Assembly: GCA_963921935.1 (NCBI GenBank)
Contig: OY998180.1
Span: forward strand, 75,803,262 to 75,867,261
Source: Galeruca laticollis
Lineage: Eukaryota; Arthropoda; Insecta; Coleoptera; Chrysomelidae
Reading direction: 5' to 3'
Length of the DNA: 64,000 nt
Shown: one piece after another, positions 22,620 through 33,864 of the stretch
How the letters are laid out: each line of letters opens with the position of its first letter
Numbering within the stretch: position 1 is the stretch's first letter
Notes under the pieces: model-generated
Databases searched by the model: none
What the model was told of the DNA's origin: nothing
The model's input: only the letters and a program-made list of their open reading frames with translations
Position numbers and translations under genes: made by a program

Positions 22620-23840
22620 TATCATTTTAATGTTATTCAAATTTGTCTCTAGCTCACACTCTAACACTATATATTTTTTACAGATATGTCTTATTATAAA
22701 AACGGTTTACAGCAAGCCACAAGTTGCGGAAACAAATACTTTTCGAAATATAAATTTTTAAAATTATTGAAAATCACTTCACTTTTCGTCATTCTTTCGC
22801 CATTTAAACGTTCCAATATACTCATTACGTAACATTCACAAGTGAGTTAATGAAATTCATTGTAAAATTGAACGATAAAGATAATACACACGAGATAAGT
22901 GATATAAATTCTTAAAATTTGTTTGACTTTTTATCAGCCACTGTACAATTTCAAAAGTCAGTTGTCAAAGTGGACGTCCGCGACCATGGAGAAAGTATAA
23001 ATATATAATTTTTCTTCAATCGCGATCTTCTCTGAACGAGAATCAATCTTACTGCAGTGTCGACAACCGTTTGGAAGCTTCCCCCTAAAGAATTTCATAA
23101 ACCACTAAATTCGTTCATTTAGTATTATTAAACAATACAATCGTATTATAATTGAGTACCAGGAAGGCTTTTTGGATAGTTAAAAACCTAACCCGACCCA
23201 ACCTAAAATATGTGGCTTAAACAGTATATGTAAATGTTTTAAACATCGTCTCCGAACTCTCACACAGATCAATGAATAATATCTGTTCCTATCAGCCTTG
23301 ATAGTATAGATAAATGTTTCAAACATAGCTACCCGACCTCTGACACAAGTCAATTAATGGTATCTGTTCCTATCAGCCTAAACAGTATTTACAAAAAATA
23401 GCGCCAAAATATAGGGTTTACTTATTTTGCCCAAAAGTTTATAAATAATGTATTACTGTTGAACATTTAGTTATTTTAATACAATTGTTTTAAGTAATAT
23501 TACTAGATGAATATATCAAATTTTTTTATTAAACTAACAGATAAATACTTGAAATCTCTTTAGGAGAAATGTTTCCAAATAGTTGGCGACTCTGCTGTAA
23601 TGCACTCGCGTTCATCCAGTTTGACATTGACTTTTGTAAATGTATTTGTAACTCATGAATGTCAAAAATTGAAGTAAATTTTAGTAATTTTGAAAATTCA
23701 TATCTCGAAAAGTATTTGTTTCCGCAACTTGTGACGTGGTATAAAACGTTTTTATAATAAGACCTATCTGTATCAAAAATATGAAGCCCGAACTTGGAGA
23801 CATTTCAAAGTTGAGCCCACACTTTTAGTTGTGTCTCTGA
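22620..23840. mobile_element. Non-autonomous foldback element with ~125-bp inverted ends
   Basis: The region near 22668-22800 (dyad word ccacaagttgcggaaacaaatacttttcga) is the diverged reverse complement of 23640-23790 (tcgaaaagtatttgtttccgcaacttgtgacg). Similarity can be followed outward to about 22640 and 23840. The centre is non-coding and contains a tandem pair at about 23218-23395, each unit holding atctgttcctatcagcct preceded by aatgtttcaaacat-like sequence, about 95 bp apart. There is no transposase, so it would depend on an enzyme in trans. The superfamily is not recognisable, and exact ends and target-site duplication were not determined. Confidence 0.8.
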
Positions 23841-24194
23841 GAGTAAACGTTTTAGCAAGGCAAGCATTTTGTCATTTTTAGAGTTTCTGATAGTAGATTA
23901 CACTATTTTATGATGATATCAATAAAAAAATTTATGGATTATCCAGTTTTTTTAAATATCAATAATTTAAAATGGGACCACTTTTTGACGCGGTGTAATT
24001 TGAGTGTGTCTGATAGGTTATTTTGTGACGTGCATATGCGTGTTTATTACAGTTAGTAGGCTCACTTTTCGTTCTTGGTTTTTGTGTGTTCTGATTTTTG
24101 TTTGCTTGGGAATATTCATTATTAGTGTTCTTGATCATAAACGTGAACGTCATGGTTTTTGAACAACCTGTTCGTTTGTTTATCAATGAAAAGG

Positions 24195-24881
24195 CAATGG
24201 GGTCTCCTGAAGGAGAATTTCCGTTCTACATCTAGAAACTGGTACGAGTTATTGTACTACAATACGAGGCAGGCCAGCTGTGTTGGGGCATGTATTTTAT
24301 TGTCCACATTGTAGAAAGGAATACTCAATTTTGAAAGACTCTTTCTTTATAAATATACCCATAAGGTTGGTGGTTTTTTTGACATTCTTCTGGATCAACT
24401 TAACGCTAGCATCGGTGGCATCCAGATTATTGCACATAAGTGTGACCACTGTTCATCAACATTATCGATTTGTTAGATATGCAGCTAGTTGTAAACTGCT
24501 GCAAATTCCAGAGTAATTTCAGTTAGGTGGAGTGAGACATAGTGTACAAAATTAAAATAGCGTTATCACGAAACGAAAATACAATGTTGGGGGAATTGTG
24601 GCACAGAAATGGGTGGTAGGATTTGTGGATACTACCACAGAAAGGGTCTACATAAAAAACCGGTTCCAAACATTATTATTCCTGAAATAAGGAATTATGT
24701 TTTGCCAGCAACTGACATTTGGACTGATATGTGGAGAGCATATGAGTGCCTTAGTATACTGGATGGTGTATCCCCTTACACTCATAAGGCAGGTGGATCT
24801 CAACACTGGAGCAAATACAAATACATTTTAAGGGAGGAATGCAGATGCATTTGCTATTATTGTGGAACATATTGGAGATAA
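24195..24881 (+). pseudogene. Merlin (IS1595/ISXO2-like) transposase relic
   Basis: The plus strand carries, in shifting frames, the order expected of Merlin transposases. A zinc-ribbon-like FYCPHCRKEYSILKDSFF lies near 24290, then a helical linker, then a LGGVRHSVQ...SVITKRKYNVGG block near 24525-24590. In relatives the last block contains an IDES motif with a catalytic Asp; here that place is a stop codon. After another shift come a VGFVDTTTERV-type strand and VLPATDIWTDMWRAYECL with the second Asp (about 24710), then HKAGGSQ..SKYKY to 24881. At least three lesions are present. Terminal repeats were not located. Confidence 0.75.
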
Positions 24882-26410
24882 ATATGTGTTTTGAAGGATT
24901 TTTTTTCTTTTAATTTGTTTTCTTACCTGTTTCCAATTTATTATTTTGTAGCAATAGTGATATTAAGCTGATAAGGATAGATATTATTCATTGATATGTG
25001 TCAAAGATCGACAAGAGGATCTGAGGATTTTACATGTTTTTTGACTATTTTTTGCTGTTGTTATCCCACCTCGTACCCCTATTCGCTCCACAGGTCCTGT
25101 AACCTTGTGAATTTTGGTTGGAGTTTAGGTTTTTTTTCTTGAAAATCTCAAAAAGAAAACATTAAAGTGCGCACTCAATCTCATAAATTAAGACAGGTCT
25201 GACGGATATTTGAAGGAATTTTTATAGAAATTTTTTAAATTTTTATCTTGCTAATACGTTTTTCACCCGTTTCTCTTAATTAATTATGATTTATAGAAAT
25301 ATTTTGGATATAAAAAATATCATACTACAAATTTGGTTTCATGGACAAAAAGTTAGAAAAAAATGATTTTTTGTGAAAATGTCGAAATTTCACTAAAATT
25401 TGTTCGTACTTGTGGACAAAAAATGGAATGGTGTAGTCGGTACACCTTGTACAGAATTTACACAAAAATCGAAAATCAATTAAGCGGATGAAACTAAGTA
25501 ATTTTTTTATTTCAAATGGAAAAAAATTGTGACTTGAATATCAATATTGTAAAAAATTCTGCGATCATTCATTTCCACTTAAGATAGCATAGAGCATAAA
25601 AATACGTTATATGACAAAATAAATGGAAATTATGCGATGCATAGAAAAGAGTAAAGCATATATGGCGCGTACAAATCTACGTCTAATGTCTTTGATAGCA
25701 CACCTTTCAAGGTATTTTCCGACGAAAATAAGTTGTATTCGAAATATGAATACTACCAATTCATAAATGAAGGCAGCAGCATCGCTAAAAAGCAAAATCA
25801 ATTTATATTCAGGAGTATATAAACGTTGTTAATACTAAACTAGGATACGTAACACCTATTCAACAGTTTACATTACAATACGCGGCGAATTAATATACAC
25901 ATTCGCAGACACACAACATAGTATTTGGACGAATAAAAAGATGGACCTAGCTTCGCAATACATAATATACGAGGAATAATGAATCCAACATAAGCAAGGT
26001 TTGTTATTGTTTTCACGCAACCGTAAGGATAGTGACATACATGAGGTATTCAAAAACAGTTTAGTTGAGTCCAGCATAACTTTGATCTAAAAAAATATAA
26101 CTTATTCATTCACTTTTCGCTCACATTTTACTTTCTAAATATGAATAACTGAATTATCATTTACTCAACTGAGAATTGTACTATTTCATACAAAAAGTGG
26201 TAGCAATAGAACTATTGAATGCCTACTAATTTAAGTGAACATATACCTATTCATGTTTAGAGAGTAAACTTATTATTCGTAAAATCATAGTACTTACTTA
26301 CCGATTACTGAAATTGGTTACTGTTTGGTATTATTAAAGCTTATCAAATCTTTATTGGCAGATGAAACGATTAGAGATCATTTAATTACGTTTCTATAAA
26401 CAAAAGTAAA
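24882..26410. other. Intergenic, no gene seen
   Basis: The stretch is A+T-rich with only short open frames and no recognisable protein, RNA or repeat structure on either strand. Confidence 0.5.
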
Positions 26411-26630
26411 TACTTCATACATTATAAAGATTGATACACGCCATCATTTTTTTTACCTTTAATTCTAATTCAAGAAAGGTAATTCATTATATTAAAAAAT
26501 TATAAGATTAAAAGTAATACTTAATTATTTTTAATAATATATAACTTTTAGTATGATAAATCTCCATTCTTGAATTAGATTTAAAGATAAAAAAGTTATG
26601 AAGTGTATCAATCTTTAAAATTTATGAAGT
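26411..26630. mobile_element. MITE-like palindrome with ~90-bp inverted arms
   Basis: The left arm from 26411 (tacttcatacattataaagattgatacac ..., about 90 bp) is matched in reverse complement by the right arm, ending at about 26630 (gtgtatcaatctttaaaatttatgaagt). About 40 bp of A+T-rich spacer separates them. The whole could fold into one long hairpin. It is too short to encode anything, and length and shape fit a MITE. Target-site duplication is uncertain, with TA as a possible choice. Confidence 0.82.
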
Positions 26631-26834
26631 TTAGTAGGTATTCTTTTGCGATTTAATTTTAAATTTATTATTTGTGATTGTGTGATTTTTCTCGTTTATT
26701 CAAATGTTTCCAATGTACACGGTTTTTTAAGAAAAAAATTCCCTCCAATACTGCATACCTCTAACAAATTATTGAGAATATCTATATTACTTTTCTTAAG
26801 TATATGAGATTAGAATTTAAAAGCTGTACAAAAA

Positions 26835-27485
26835 TTACTATCAGTCCAAAAACCTCTTGACGAAGTAAAAATAGGTGACGCAAGTATACGATGTATAAGG
26901 TGACACAAGTACTATATCTACTTATATTATTAAGGTAAGCTATGGCTACATATTCCTCATTAATTTGAAAGTTTCAAATAATAATTGATGAACTTGCGGT
27001 CAGCCCTGTTTAAATAATGTTAGTGTTTACTTGAAGCTAACTCTTCTTGGTTCTTTAAATTTTACCAAAAATCATTAAAATTTCTGTATAAATTATAGAC
27101 TGGCGTGCAAATTAGGATCAGTTTATACTATAGAGAATGTAATACAAAGAAAAGCTTCATCCGATTTATATCTACTATGAAAACACATAACGCAGGAAAG
27201 GCCCCATCCCATTCATATTAATAAAACACGTTAGAAAGAGAGGGCCCCATCCGAATTATACTATCGAAGCGCATTACAAAGTAAAGGCCACATCAGTTTT
27301 GCTTGAGTTGTCAGAACCAGAAAACAAACAAAAAGCTGTTCTTATCTGTACTACAATAAGTCCGGTTGAAGAACAAAATGCATTAAAATGAACTCGGAAC
27401 ACAAGCAAACACTAACATTATTTAAACTGGGCTGAACGCAAGTACATCAATTATTTGAAACTTTCAAATTATTAAGGAATAAATT
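26835..27485. mobile_element. Non-autonomous element: dispersed repeat with inverted ends and internal ~45-bp repeats
   Basis: Bases 26835-27025 are a second copy of the repeat at 16580-16805. The inner part 26960-27040 (ttaatttgaaagtttcaaataat ... gtttaaataatgttagtgttt) returns as its reverse complement at about 27400-27480, forming long terminal inverted repeats around roughly 360 bp. That interior contains about 3.5 diverged units of 45-50 bp (27130-27300), each with a variant of aaaggccccatccgaattata. No coding sequence is visible. The superfamily is unknown to me. Confidence 0.75.
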
Positions 27486-28130
27486 GTGAATATAAAGCCT
27501 TTATTTTAAAATGGACTGATTCATTATACATCACGATTTGAAATTATTTCCAAAAAATGTATGTGAAGTATTAATATCATGGTAGAACGATGAAAACAAA
27601 TATAACGATCTTTGTTTACTTCTAATACCATAGTTATATATCAAATATAAACATCATCTTTATTTCAACTGATTTAATGACAACTCTACACAACGTACAA
27701 TTATTTTTCTCCGTTGTTGTCGGTTATGGAGAAGTTTGACTTTATTTTGAGGAAGGATCCAGGGCGGAGTCAATTCTGAGTAAACTCGATACAAAGTTAC
27801 TGAGACAGTACCTTATCTACGTAAAATGAATTGATTTGACCACAAACTTTCATTAACCGTCCACTGGAAAAGGATACCCTTGATAATAAGCAGTCGATTT
27901 GTGCGAACAACTTCTGTTTGTGCGACGATGACGTATCTAGGTCCTTCTCCTCAAAATATATTCGCTCTACCAACTTGAGCTGTAGCAAGAAACTGTGTAA
28001 CCGCTCGTAAAATCAAAACTATAATTTGACGATTTTTACCATTAAAATCCTAGTTTAAATTTGAATTATTAATTACCTTGTGATATTTGAAGAGAAACTC
28101 TGGTTGTGGTTCTAATAACTAGATCGTTTT
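27486..28130. other. Intergenic, no gene recognised
   Basis: A 63-codon minus-strand frame at 27797-27988 resembles nothing I know and has no supporting context. I see no element or RNA in the rest. Confidence 0.4.
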
Positions 28131-28134
28131 AACT

Positions 28135-28860
28135 CAAATCAATACTTTCTTGGAATTTATCAATAATTCTGGAAGCTAATTCTTCAGCTACTCCAACATT
28201 GTTGATGATAGTGATTCGCTCAATAGGTTCTGTATAAGTTTTTGAGAGATTTTCAATTGTCTGAATTGTACCATCCTCCATAGCATCTATTCATACTTTG
28301 GTACTTTAACAAATCTACTAAGTATTCACCACTTTTTGCACGTGAATGGCATCAAGAAAGATGTATAACTTCAATATTATGTAATATATAGTAGAAATTT
28401 ACACACAACTTCACATCCAGTATCTGTAATGGCCCAGTTAGCAAATCAACGATGTTCTATCGTTTTATCGTTCCTTAAAGATCGGCTGACATCTATATTT
28501 GGATGTTTTCACTATTTGTACCGCTGTACACTTCAAAAAGCGGCTTAATCTGGGGTACAACTCAAAGAATATATTCACTGGTTCTTGGAAAGGCCCAGAG
28601 GAATTTGTATTAACAATCAATGGTTTGTTATCCCATTTGAAAAATAAAGTAGTTAATCTATTTAAAATAATAAAATAATATTTTGGGACAATATTTAATT
28701 GATAGAACGGAAACTGAAATGTTACGCAAACTGTCAGATATGATGAGAGTTTATAAATCGATATCGATCAATGTCGTTCGATCACATTAATCGAAATTAT
28801 ATTTTCGAAGTCATATCGATATTTAAAAAATTTATCGAATAAAAGTTAAGTGCATAATTG
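28135..28860 (-). pseudogene. CEP78-like LRR gene relic, copy B
   Basis: The DNA aligns along its length with 38455-39545, the intact CEP78-like gene and its upstream flank. It includes the blocks for the KYQSIKRCYEGW region (near 28300), the cysteine-rich LRR turn (near 28420) and the start region (ggttcttggaaaggccc, near 28580). Similarity continues more than 150 bp into the 5' flank, so this arose by DNA-level duplication and not by reverse transcription of a processed RNA alone. Internal deletions of roughly 85 and 290 bp plus frameshifts destroy the frame, and the C-terminal exon end is missing. Confidence 0.85.
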
Positions 28861-29083
28861 TTTAGTAAATATTGATTAATTTAGAATAACCAAATATTGA
28901 AAATTGTAACAAGTACGTAATTACCTTCAAAATTCAGTACATCACAACTATTGAAATAAAGTCGATACTTACCAAACCTAAAAATCATTTCATATATAAA
29001 TAAAAATAATTATGAATTAAGAAACATTTAATATTAATACATAAATTTATTGAAACCAAATACTAAACATTGTATTGAAAACA

Positions 29084-29640
29084 TTAGACAGTAGAATTAG
29101 AAGAAGACTTCTGGTTGTAGTCGTCAATGGAATCCCAACTCAGTTTTGAAGATGTATAACACGGAATCTCAGGCTGAAGTTCAATATCTTGTTTTTGTTG
29201 TAATATTTGCTGAATGTTATTGAATGTATTCTCTTCAATCAGATCGTTTTGCGTCAAATCCACTATTTCTAAAGATTTGTTGGAGCGAACAATACTTATA
29301 ATTTTGGAAGCTAATTTTTCGGTTACTCCACAATGTTGAAGATCTAAAGCCATGATCCATAGTCACTCATCAATTCGTCCAAAATGTTTTGAAGGTTTCA
29401 CTACTTGTACGGGTGTACAATTCATAATGCGAGATAATTTGGGGTACCATACGAAGAATATGTTCCCTGGTTCTAGGAAAGATTGACAGGAATCCATATT
29501 TAAATCCTTTGTTATCTGGTTTGTCTTTTGTAAAATATTGAGTCAAATTCTAATTGATGAAACTGATAAAACGGATGTCAAAGTGCCAGTTTGATGAGTT
29601 GTTTATAAATCAATTAGAGAGCATATAGTAAACCATTCAA
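29084..29640 (-). pseudogene. CEP78-like LRR gene relic, copy C
   Basis: The C-terminal 89 codons are open (29353-29084) and match the intact gene: MALDLQHCGVTEKLASKII, SLEIVDLTQNDLIEENT, then YTSSKLSWDSIDD. Upstream, sequence jumps at about 29370 to the N-terminal and 5'-flank region (ggtttcactacttgtacgggtgtaca, as at 39210-39235). The whole middle of the gene has been deleted. It lies on the same strand as copies B and D, at about 1-kb steps. Confidence 0.85.
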
Positions 29641-30064
29641 ATTACAAAATCATTCTATTAAGTGAAGAGGACACTAGGTAATTGGTTAATGCTGCTTTTT
29701 AAGCTCCACATGCCGTTACTTATTTTGTAGTAAATGTTTCCAAACCAACTTATTGTACTATTGAGTGAAGCATATATGTTGAGGATGACGTTTCTTCAAA
29801 TTGGAGACCGATCATAGATTTAAAATTTTATTGTGAATTTATTATCATTGATTTTGAAAAATTCTATATATCACTTACACTAGTAAGACATGTTTGCTGA
29901 GAATATATATTTGGATAATAAACTAGATGCTTCAAAGTATGAGGATTTAGGTTGAGATTTAGATTGAGCTTCAAATGTACTTAAAAAATCTCAATATCGA
30001 AACAAGGAAATTAACATAGTAATAAACATTGAATATCTTTATTAAGATTTCATCTAAATAAAAT

Positions 30065-30625
30065 ATTTAACACTGTAGAAGAAATGTGGCCACAGGAAAT
30101 TTCGGGATTGAGTCTTAAACATACTTAGAATTCAGATTTGAAATTTGAAATCCAACATCCTGTTTTTGTGGTAATCATTACTAAATTCTGTTGATGGTAT
30201 TGTTATTCATTAGATGGATTTGCTTCAAATCAACTATTTATAAAAATTTGTTGGAACGAAAAATATTGATAATTTTGGAAGCGAATTCTTCGGTTGTTGA
30301 TCTAAAGTCTTGATCCATAAGTTATTATTCAAATCGTCCAGAATGTATTGAAAACCTACATCTCCAAAGGCAAGCATTGTTGTTGATCTAATTCGCTTAA
30401 CTTCTTTCATATACTTTTTTCAGGCTCTTCTAATTCTCCGAAAGCTGTCCCATCCACCACATCATTTCCCGATGTTTTGGCAATTTATCAACTTTGTTAA
30501 ATACTCACCACTTTTTAAACATAACTAGCATCCACAAAAATTTATAATTCCAATATTAAATAAATACACACAATATCACATCTAGCATCTTTGGGCGCGC
30601 AGTTAGGAAATGAATTGTTCGTATA
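30065..30625 (-). pseudogene. CEP78-like LRR gene relic, copy D (most decayed)
   Basis: Scattered similarity to the intact gene is visible in order on the minus strand. It includes the C-terminal LRR and NDL region (30180-30290), the ITINNNADFG region (30380-30400, ctaattcgctta) and the LLKY/LRAQSGQYLADL region (30490-30540), reaching the gcgcagttagcaaa word at about 30598. Many indels are present and no frame survives. It is the oldest-looking member of the tandem set. Confidence 0.7.
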
Positions 30626-30662
30626 TTTTATCTCGAACGGGTGTTTTATTTCCTCCTTCAAT

Positions 30663-31180
30663 TTATTCACTATATCGCGGTGGTGTGATACATTGCCGTC
30701 GATAACTATTGGCGGACAGTTTGAGTTGATTTTTTTTGTTGCTGGTGTAGGTTTGGTTTTTTTGTTGTTGTTTAGTAGTCATATCGTCATTTTCTGAGGA
30801 ATAGTCTGTCGGGTTAAATTTTTTGAAGTGGGTGTTTGGCGTATTTGTGTATTGTTGTCCTTTTTTTGTATCGTCTTCTGTCATGTCCGAAATTGATTCG
30901 TAACTGCTGTGGGTAGTAATTTGAGTTGTTTTTTTTGCAGTTTGGCTTAGTATTTTGCTAAACGTATTGAATTTTTTAGGGAATTCAAATCCTGGGAGAG
31001 TTGATTCCCCTACGTTCATCAGTTCGATTATTATTTGGTTGATGTCTTGAATTTTAGTTGGTTTTGTCGTTGTATGTATTTGTCTTCCGTTAATTTGCTT
31101 CTCTTCATTATATTTTTCATATTGGGAAGTAAAATTGTGTAAGGTAAACTGGTAAGAGTGAACGCTTTTTTGATTAGTGC
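30663..31180 (-). CDS. Hypothetical protein, Thr/Lys/Gln-rich, unrecognised
   Basis: A minus-strand frame stays open from about 31180 to TGA-type stop at 30663 (roughly 170 codons; an ATG lies at about 31019, giving 118 codons). It contains an IQDINQIIIELMNVGE-like helix and PGFEFPKKFNTFSKIL, then a polar tail rich in T, K, Q, N and S with KKGQQYTNTPNTHFKKFNPTD. I recognise no domain. It could be part of an unidentified element's ORF1 or an exon of a host gene, because its upstream end has no native start. Coding status is unproven. Confidence 0.35.
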
Positions 31181-31706
31181 CAATTTAAAGCATTATAACT
31201 TATAAAATATATGTCTTTTAAATTTAATATTTTAAACATAGCTAGTATGAGTATCTGTCTATATGACTTTTGAGTTTTGCTGGTTAAAAGCAAAACATTT
31301 TTACTCACCTTTTTTTCTTCTTATTTGTCCGGTGTTCACACTTGCCCCACAAAGTGGGGCAAGTGTGAATGCGGTTCATGCTGTCTACAATATAAGGTGT
31401 TTTCAGATAATTTGGGCCAAGTGTGAAATACTGTTAAAGAAGCCACAATTTCGTTTTTGGAAGACTTTATTATCTAAAATAGTTAAAAAGTTATGAACTT
31501 TTCGAAATAAAATATAACTTAAGTGCCTTAATTAAAATTTGCCAAATCTACTGAGAAAATGAATGTGTCTCCTCTGCGGTCTCTCTTGGGTCTGGCAGGA
31601 TTCTTATGACCATTTCTTTGTTAATCGTATCAATATAATCTATATCGAGCCAAAAAAAGGTTTTTCTGCCGAATTTTAAAAATTTCACTTCCCATCCTTC
31701 ATTAGT

Positions 31707-33180
31707 TTAGTTCAAAATGTTGCAAACAAAATGCCTTATTCTCTTCTTGGTTTCATATTGAACTACCACCCATTTGCAGTTTTCGATATTAGTTTGCTCG
31801 TCTTCGATTTTCTTGTCCAGAGTTTTATCTGTATCTAGCTCTTCTTCTGTATCAGAACTCTCTGGGTCCAAGTCATCTGCTGAATCAATTATTACAGAGA
31901 AATCGTCCCCTTCTTCATCTGTAGATTCAATGTCACCTTCTTTCTGGATTGTACGCTTTTTATCAACTTTTTGTCGGAAAACTTTCTTAGTCTTAGTCGC
32001 TTTTTCTTCTCCTAGTCTAGCTAATACCTGTGGTGCAGTGATGACTTCTGCTTCACATGGCACTTTATTTTTTATTTTTTGTACCTGACCACTATCAGAG
32101 TGTATTATTGTTTTCAAAAGGAGCTCTTCAAATGATAATTTTGATGTGGATCGACTAGTTGTAGCTTCTATATTTGGAATTTGTTCGACATATTGGTTTT
32201 CTTCGACATTTTGGTTTCCTTCGACATTTTGGTTGTCTTCGACAATTTGGTTTTCTTCGATATTTTGGTTTTCTTCGACATTTTGGTTTTCTTCGACATT
32301 TTGGTTTTATTCGACATTTTTATTTGTCTTCGACATTTTGATTTTCTTCGACATTTTCGTTTCCTCTAACATTTTGGTTTCCTTCTCGTCTCCCAACAGC
32401 ATTACCTGAGATGTGTTTTCTCCACTTTCTTAAACATTCAGGATCATAATCGTCTTCAGATATGACCTGCCGATCAAATGGATGTATACCAACTTTTACA
32501 AAACCATTACTAATAGTGATAGGCTTGAGGTCCTTCCAGGCTTGACCGATCATTGCCGAAAATTGTTTCTTTGGTATTTTAATTCCCACATTTCTCCTTT
32601 GCCAAGCCACTAATCTTTCATCCCATGTACCCTTCAGTGATCTGAACACTAATATATCTAGTGGCTGGATAAGGGGGCTCGTGTATGGGGGAAGTTTAAA
32701 AATTGTTACATCATTGGCCATCAGTTGCCAATTCTATTAAAGGAATGTTAACATGGGTGCTATGATCATCATAAATAATCAGAACATGTCTGTGTGGTCC
32801 CAGAGCAGGCAGTTAAAAAAATGTCTGTCTCCATTCAGCTTTTTTTGCTGGCAGCAAATGACATTCCCGGTTACGAGTATTCCTCATTTAGAACCCAGGC
32901 ATCCCAAATATTCTCCCCCTTATACACAATGAGTGGAGGGGCTTTTAATCCGGAAGCAGATACAGCAGCTAAAACAGTTGTATTTTCCCGGCCTGGACCT
33001 GACACGGTTCTATAACAAGCTTTTCCCCTTGCACCAACAATTTTTGTTTTATAAGGATCATGAGGAAAAGAACTCTCATGTAGGTTCCAAATTTGTTCGG
33101 GCTTGTTATGAAGTGATACATCTGTTGAAGTTTGATTCAAAATATCGAAATATGCATTTATGATGAACGGATGTGTCATC
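31707..33180 (-). pseudogene. pogo/Tigger-type DDE transposase relic
   Basis: On the minus strand the DDE_1 domain begins near 33180, with an N-terminal helix and then IWNLHESSF (family motif with catalytic Asp, here H-E), GPGRENTTVLAAVSASG and PPLIVYKG to 32871. A frame-broken stretch holds LIIYDDHSTHV with the second catalytic Asp (near 32770). Next come FKLPPYTSPLIQPLDILVFRSLK and the C-terminal helices (32721-32320), then an 18-bp tandem repeat coding NQNVEE-type hexapeptides and an acidic/basic tail (32117-31707). In the first motif the usual NVDET-like Asp is His, an active-site loss. The N-terminal HTH is absent; the right end abuts the gypsy LTR region. Confidence 0.85.
32185..32372 (-). 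repeat. 18-bp tandem repeat inside the pogo-type transposase
   Basis: About ten to eleven imperfect copies of an 18-bp unit (plus strand ttcgacattttggttttc) lie head to tail. On the minus strand they encode repeating Glu-Asn-Gln-Asn-Val-Glu. Because 18 is a multiple of three, copy-number change keeps the frame, but a small indel near 32318 now breaks it. Confidence 0.92.
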
Positions 33181-33199
33181 TTTTTTCGGGCCTACTGAA

Positions 33200-33595
33200 C
33201 TGATTGGGGCTCCTTTATACTCAGGTGGTGACGTATTTTGAAGTTTCTGAACCAATCATCACCAGGTTGTGACGCGTTTTCCTCCCTAAGGCGACGTCTG
33301 CGCGCTTCTACCAATAGTCGGTGACATAAACTATCAAATGAAAATACAGTTGGCGGCATAAGCTAAAAACGAAGGTTTGTATACAAAGGAACGAATATGT
33401 AACGGGTGATACGTAATATAAATTATATATCTATATACTCGGCGACATAAACTATGAAATAATATTTATACGGAGGCCGGAATACCTAACGGGTAATATA
33501 TAATATAAAATAAATATACTCAGCGACAGAAAATACAAAATGAAAATACACTCGGTGACACAAAATAACCTCTTAGTAACGAAAACCTCGTTACA
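33200..33595 (-). repeat. 3' LTR of the Ty3/gypsy element (left limit uncertain)
   Basis: The right boundary is well supported: minus strand TGTAACGAGG at 33595 follows directly after a G-rich polypurine tract. Within it ggtgacataaactat, cggcgacataaactatg and cagcgacagaaaatac recur, with ctaacgggtaatatataat echoing an earlier gtaacgggtgatacgtaat. The left limit near 33200 is inferred from the end of pogo-like coding similarity. Confidence 0.7.
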
Positions 33596-33864
33596 TCCCC
33601 CCCTTACTTCGGTAAAAACAATTAAAGGACGCGAGTATCGCTCGCGTACTTTGAATTTTTTTCTTAAACAAACTATCACCACTACAATTTACTTAACTCT
33701 ATTACAGGCTTCGTTCCATAATCCGGACTTATCTGCTATGATGCGATCTACTGCGGTCTGGTCTTTTTGAATCTGTAGCCTCTGCTACGGACGTTGGAGC
33801 AGGACCCAAATCCTCGGGCTCTGGTATATCGGCGCAGACGGGAACATCTCTCGTGTAGGCGGAA

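Noticed and set aside
32146..32409. Plus-strand frame rich in FWFSST repeats
   Set aside because: Opposite-strand shadow of the 18-bp repeat that codes the hexapeptide on the minus strand.
33200..33595. 5' LTR partner for the gypsy element right of 37545
   Set aside because: I looked for TGTAACGAGG or its complement between 37545 and 38230 and did not find it.
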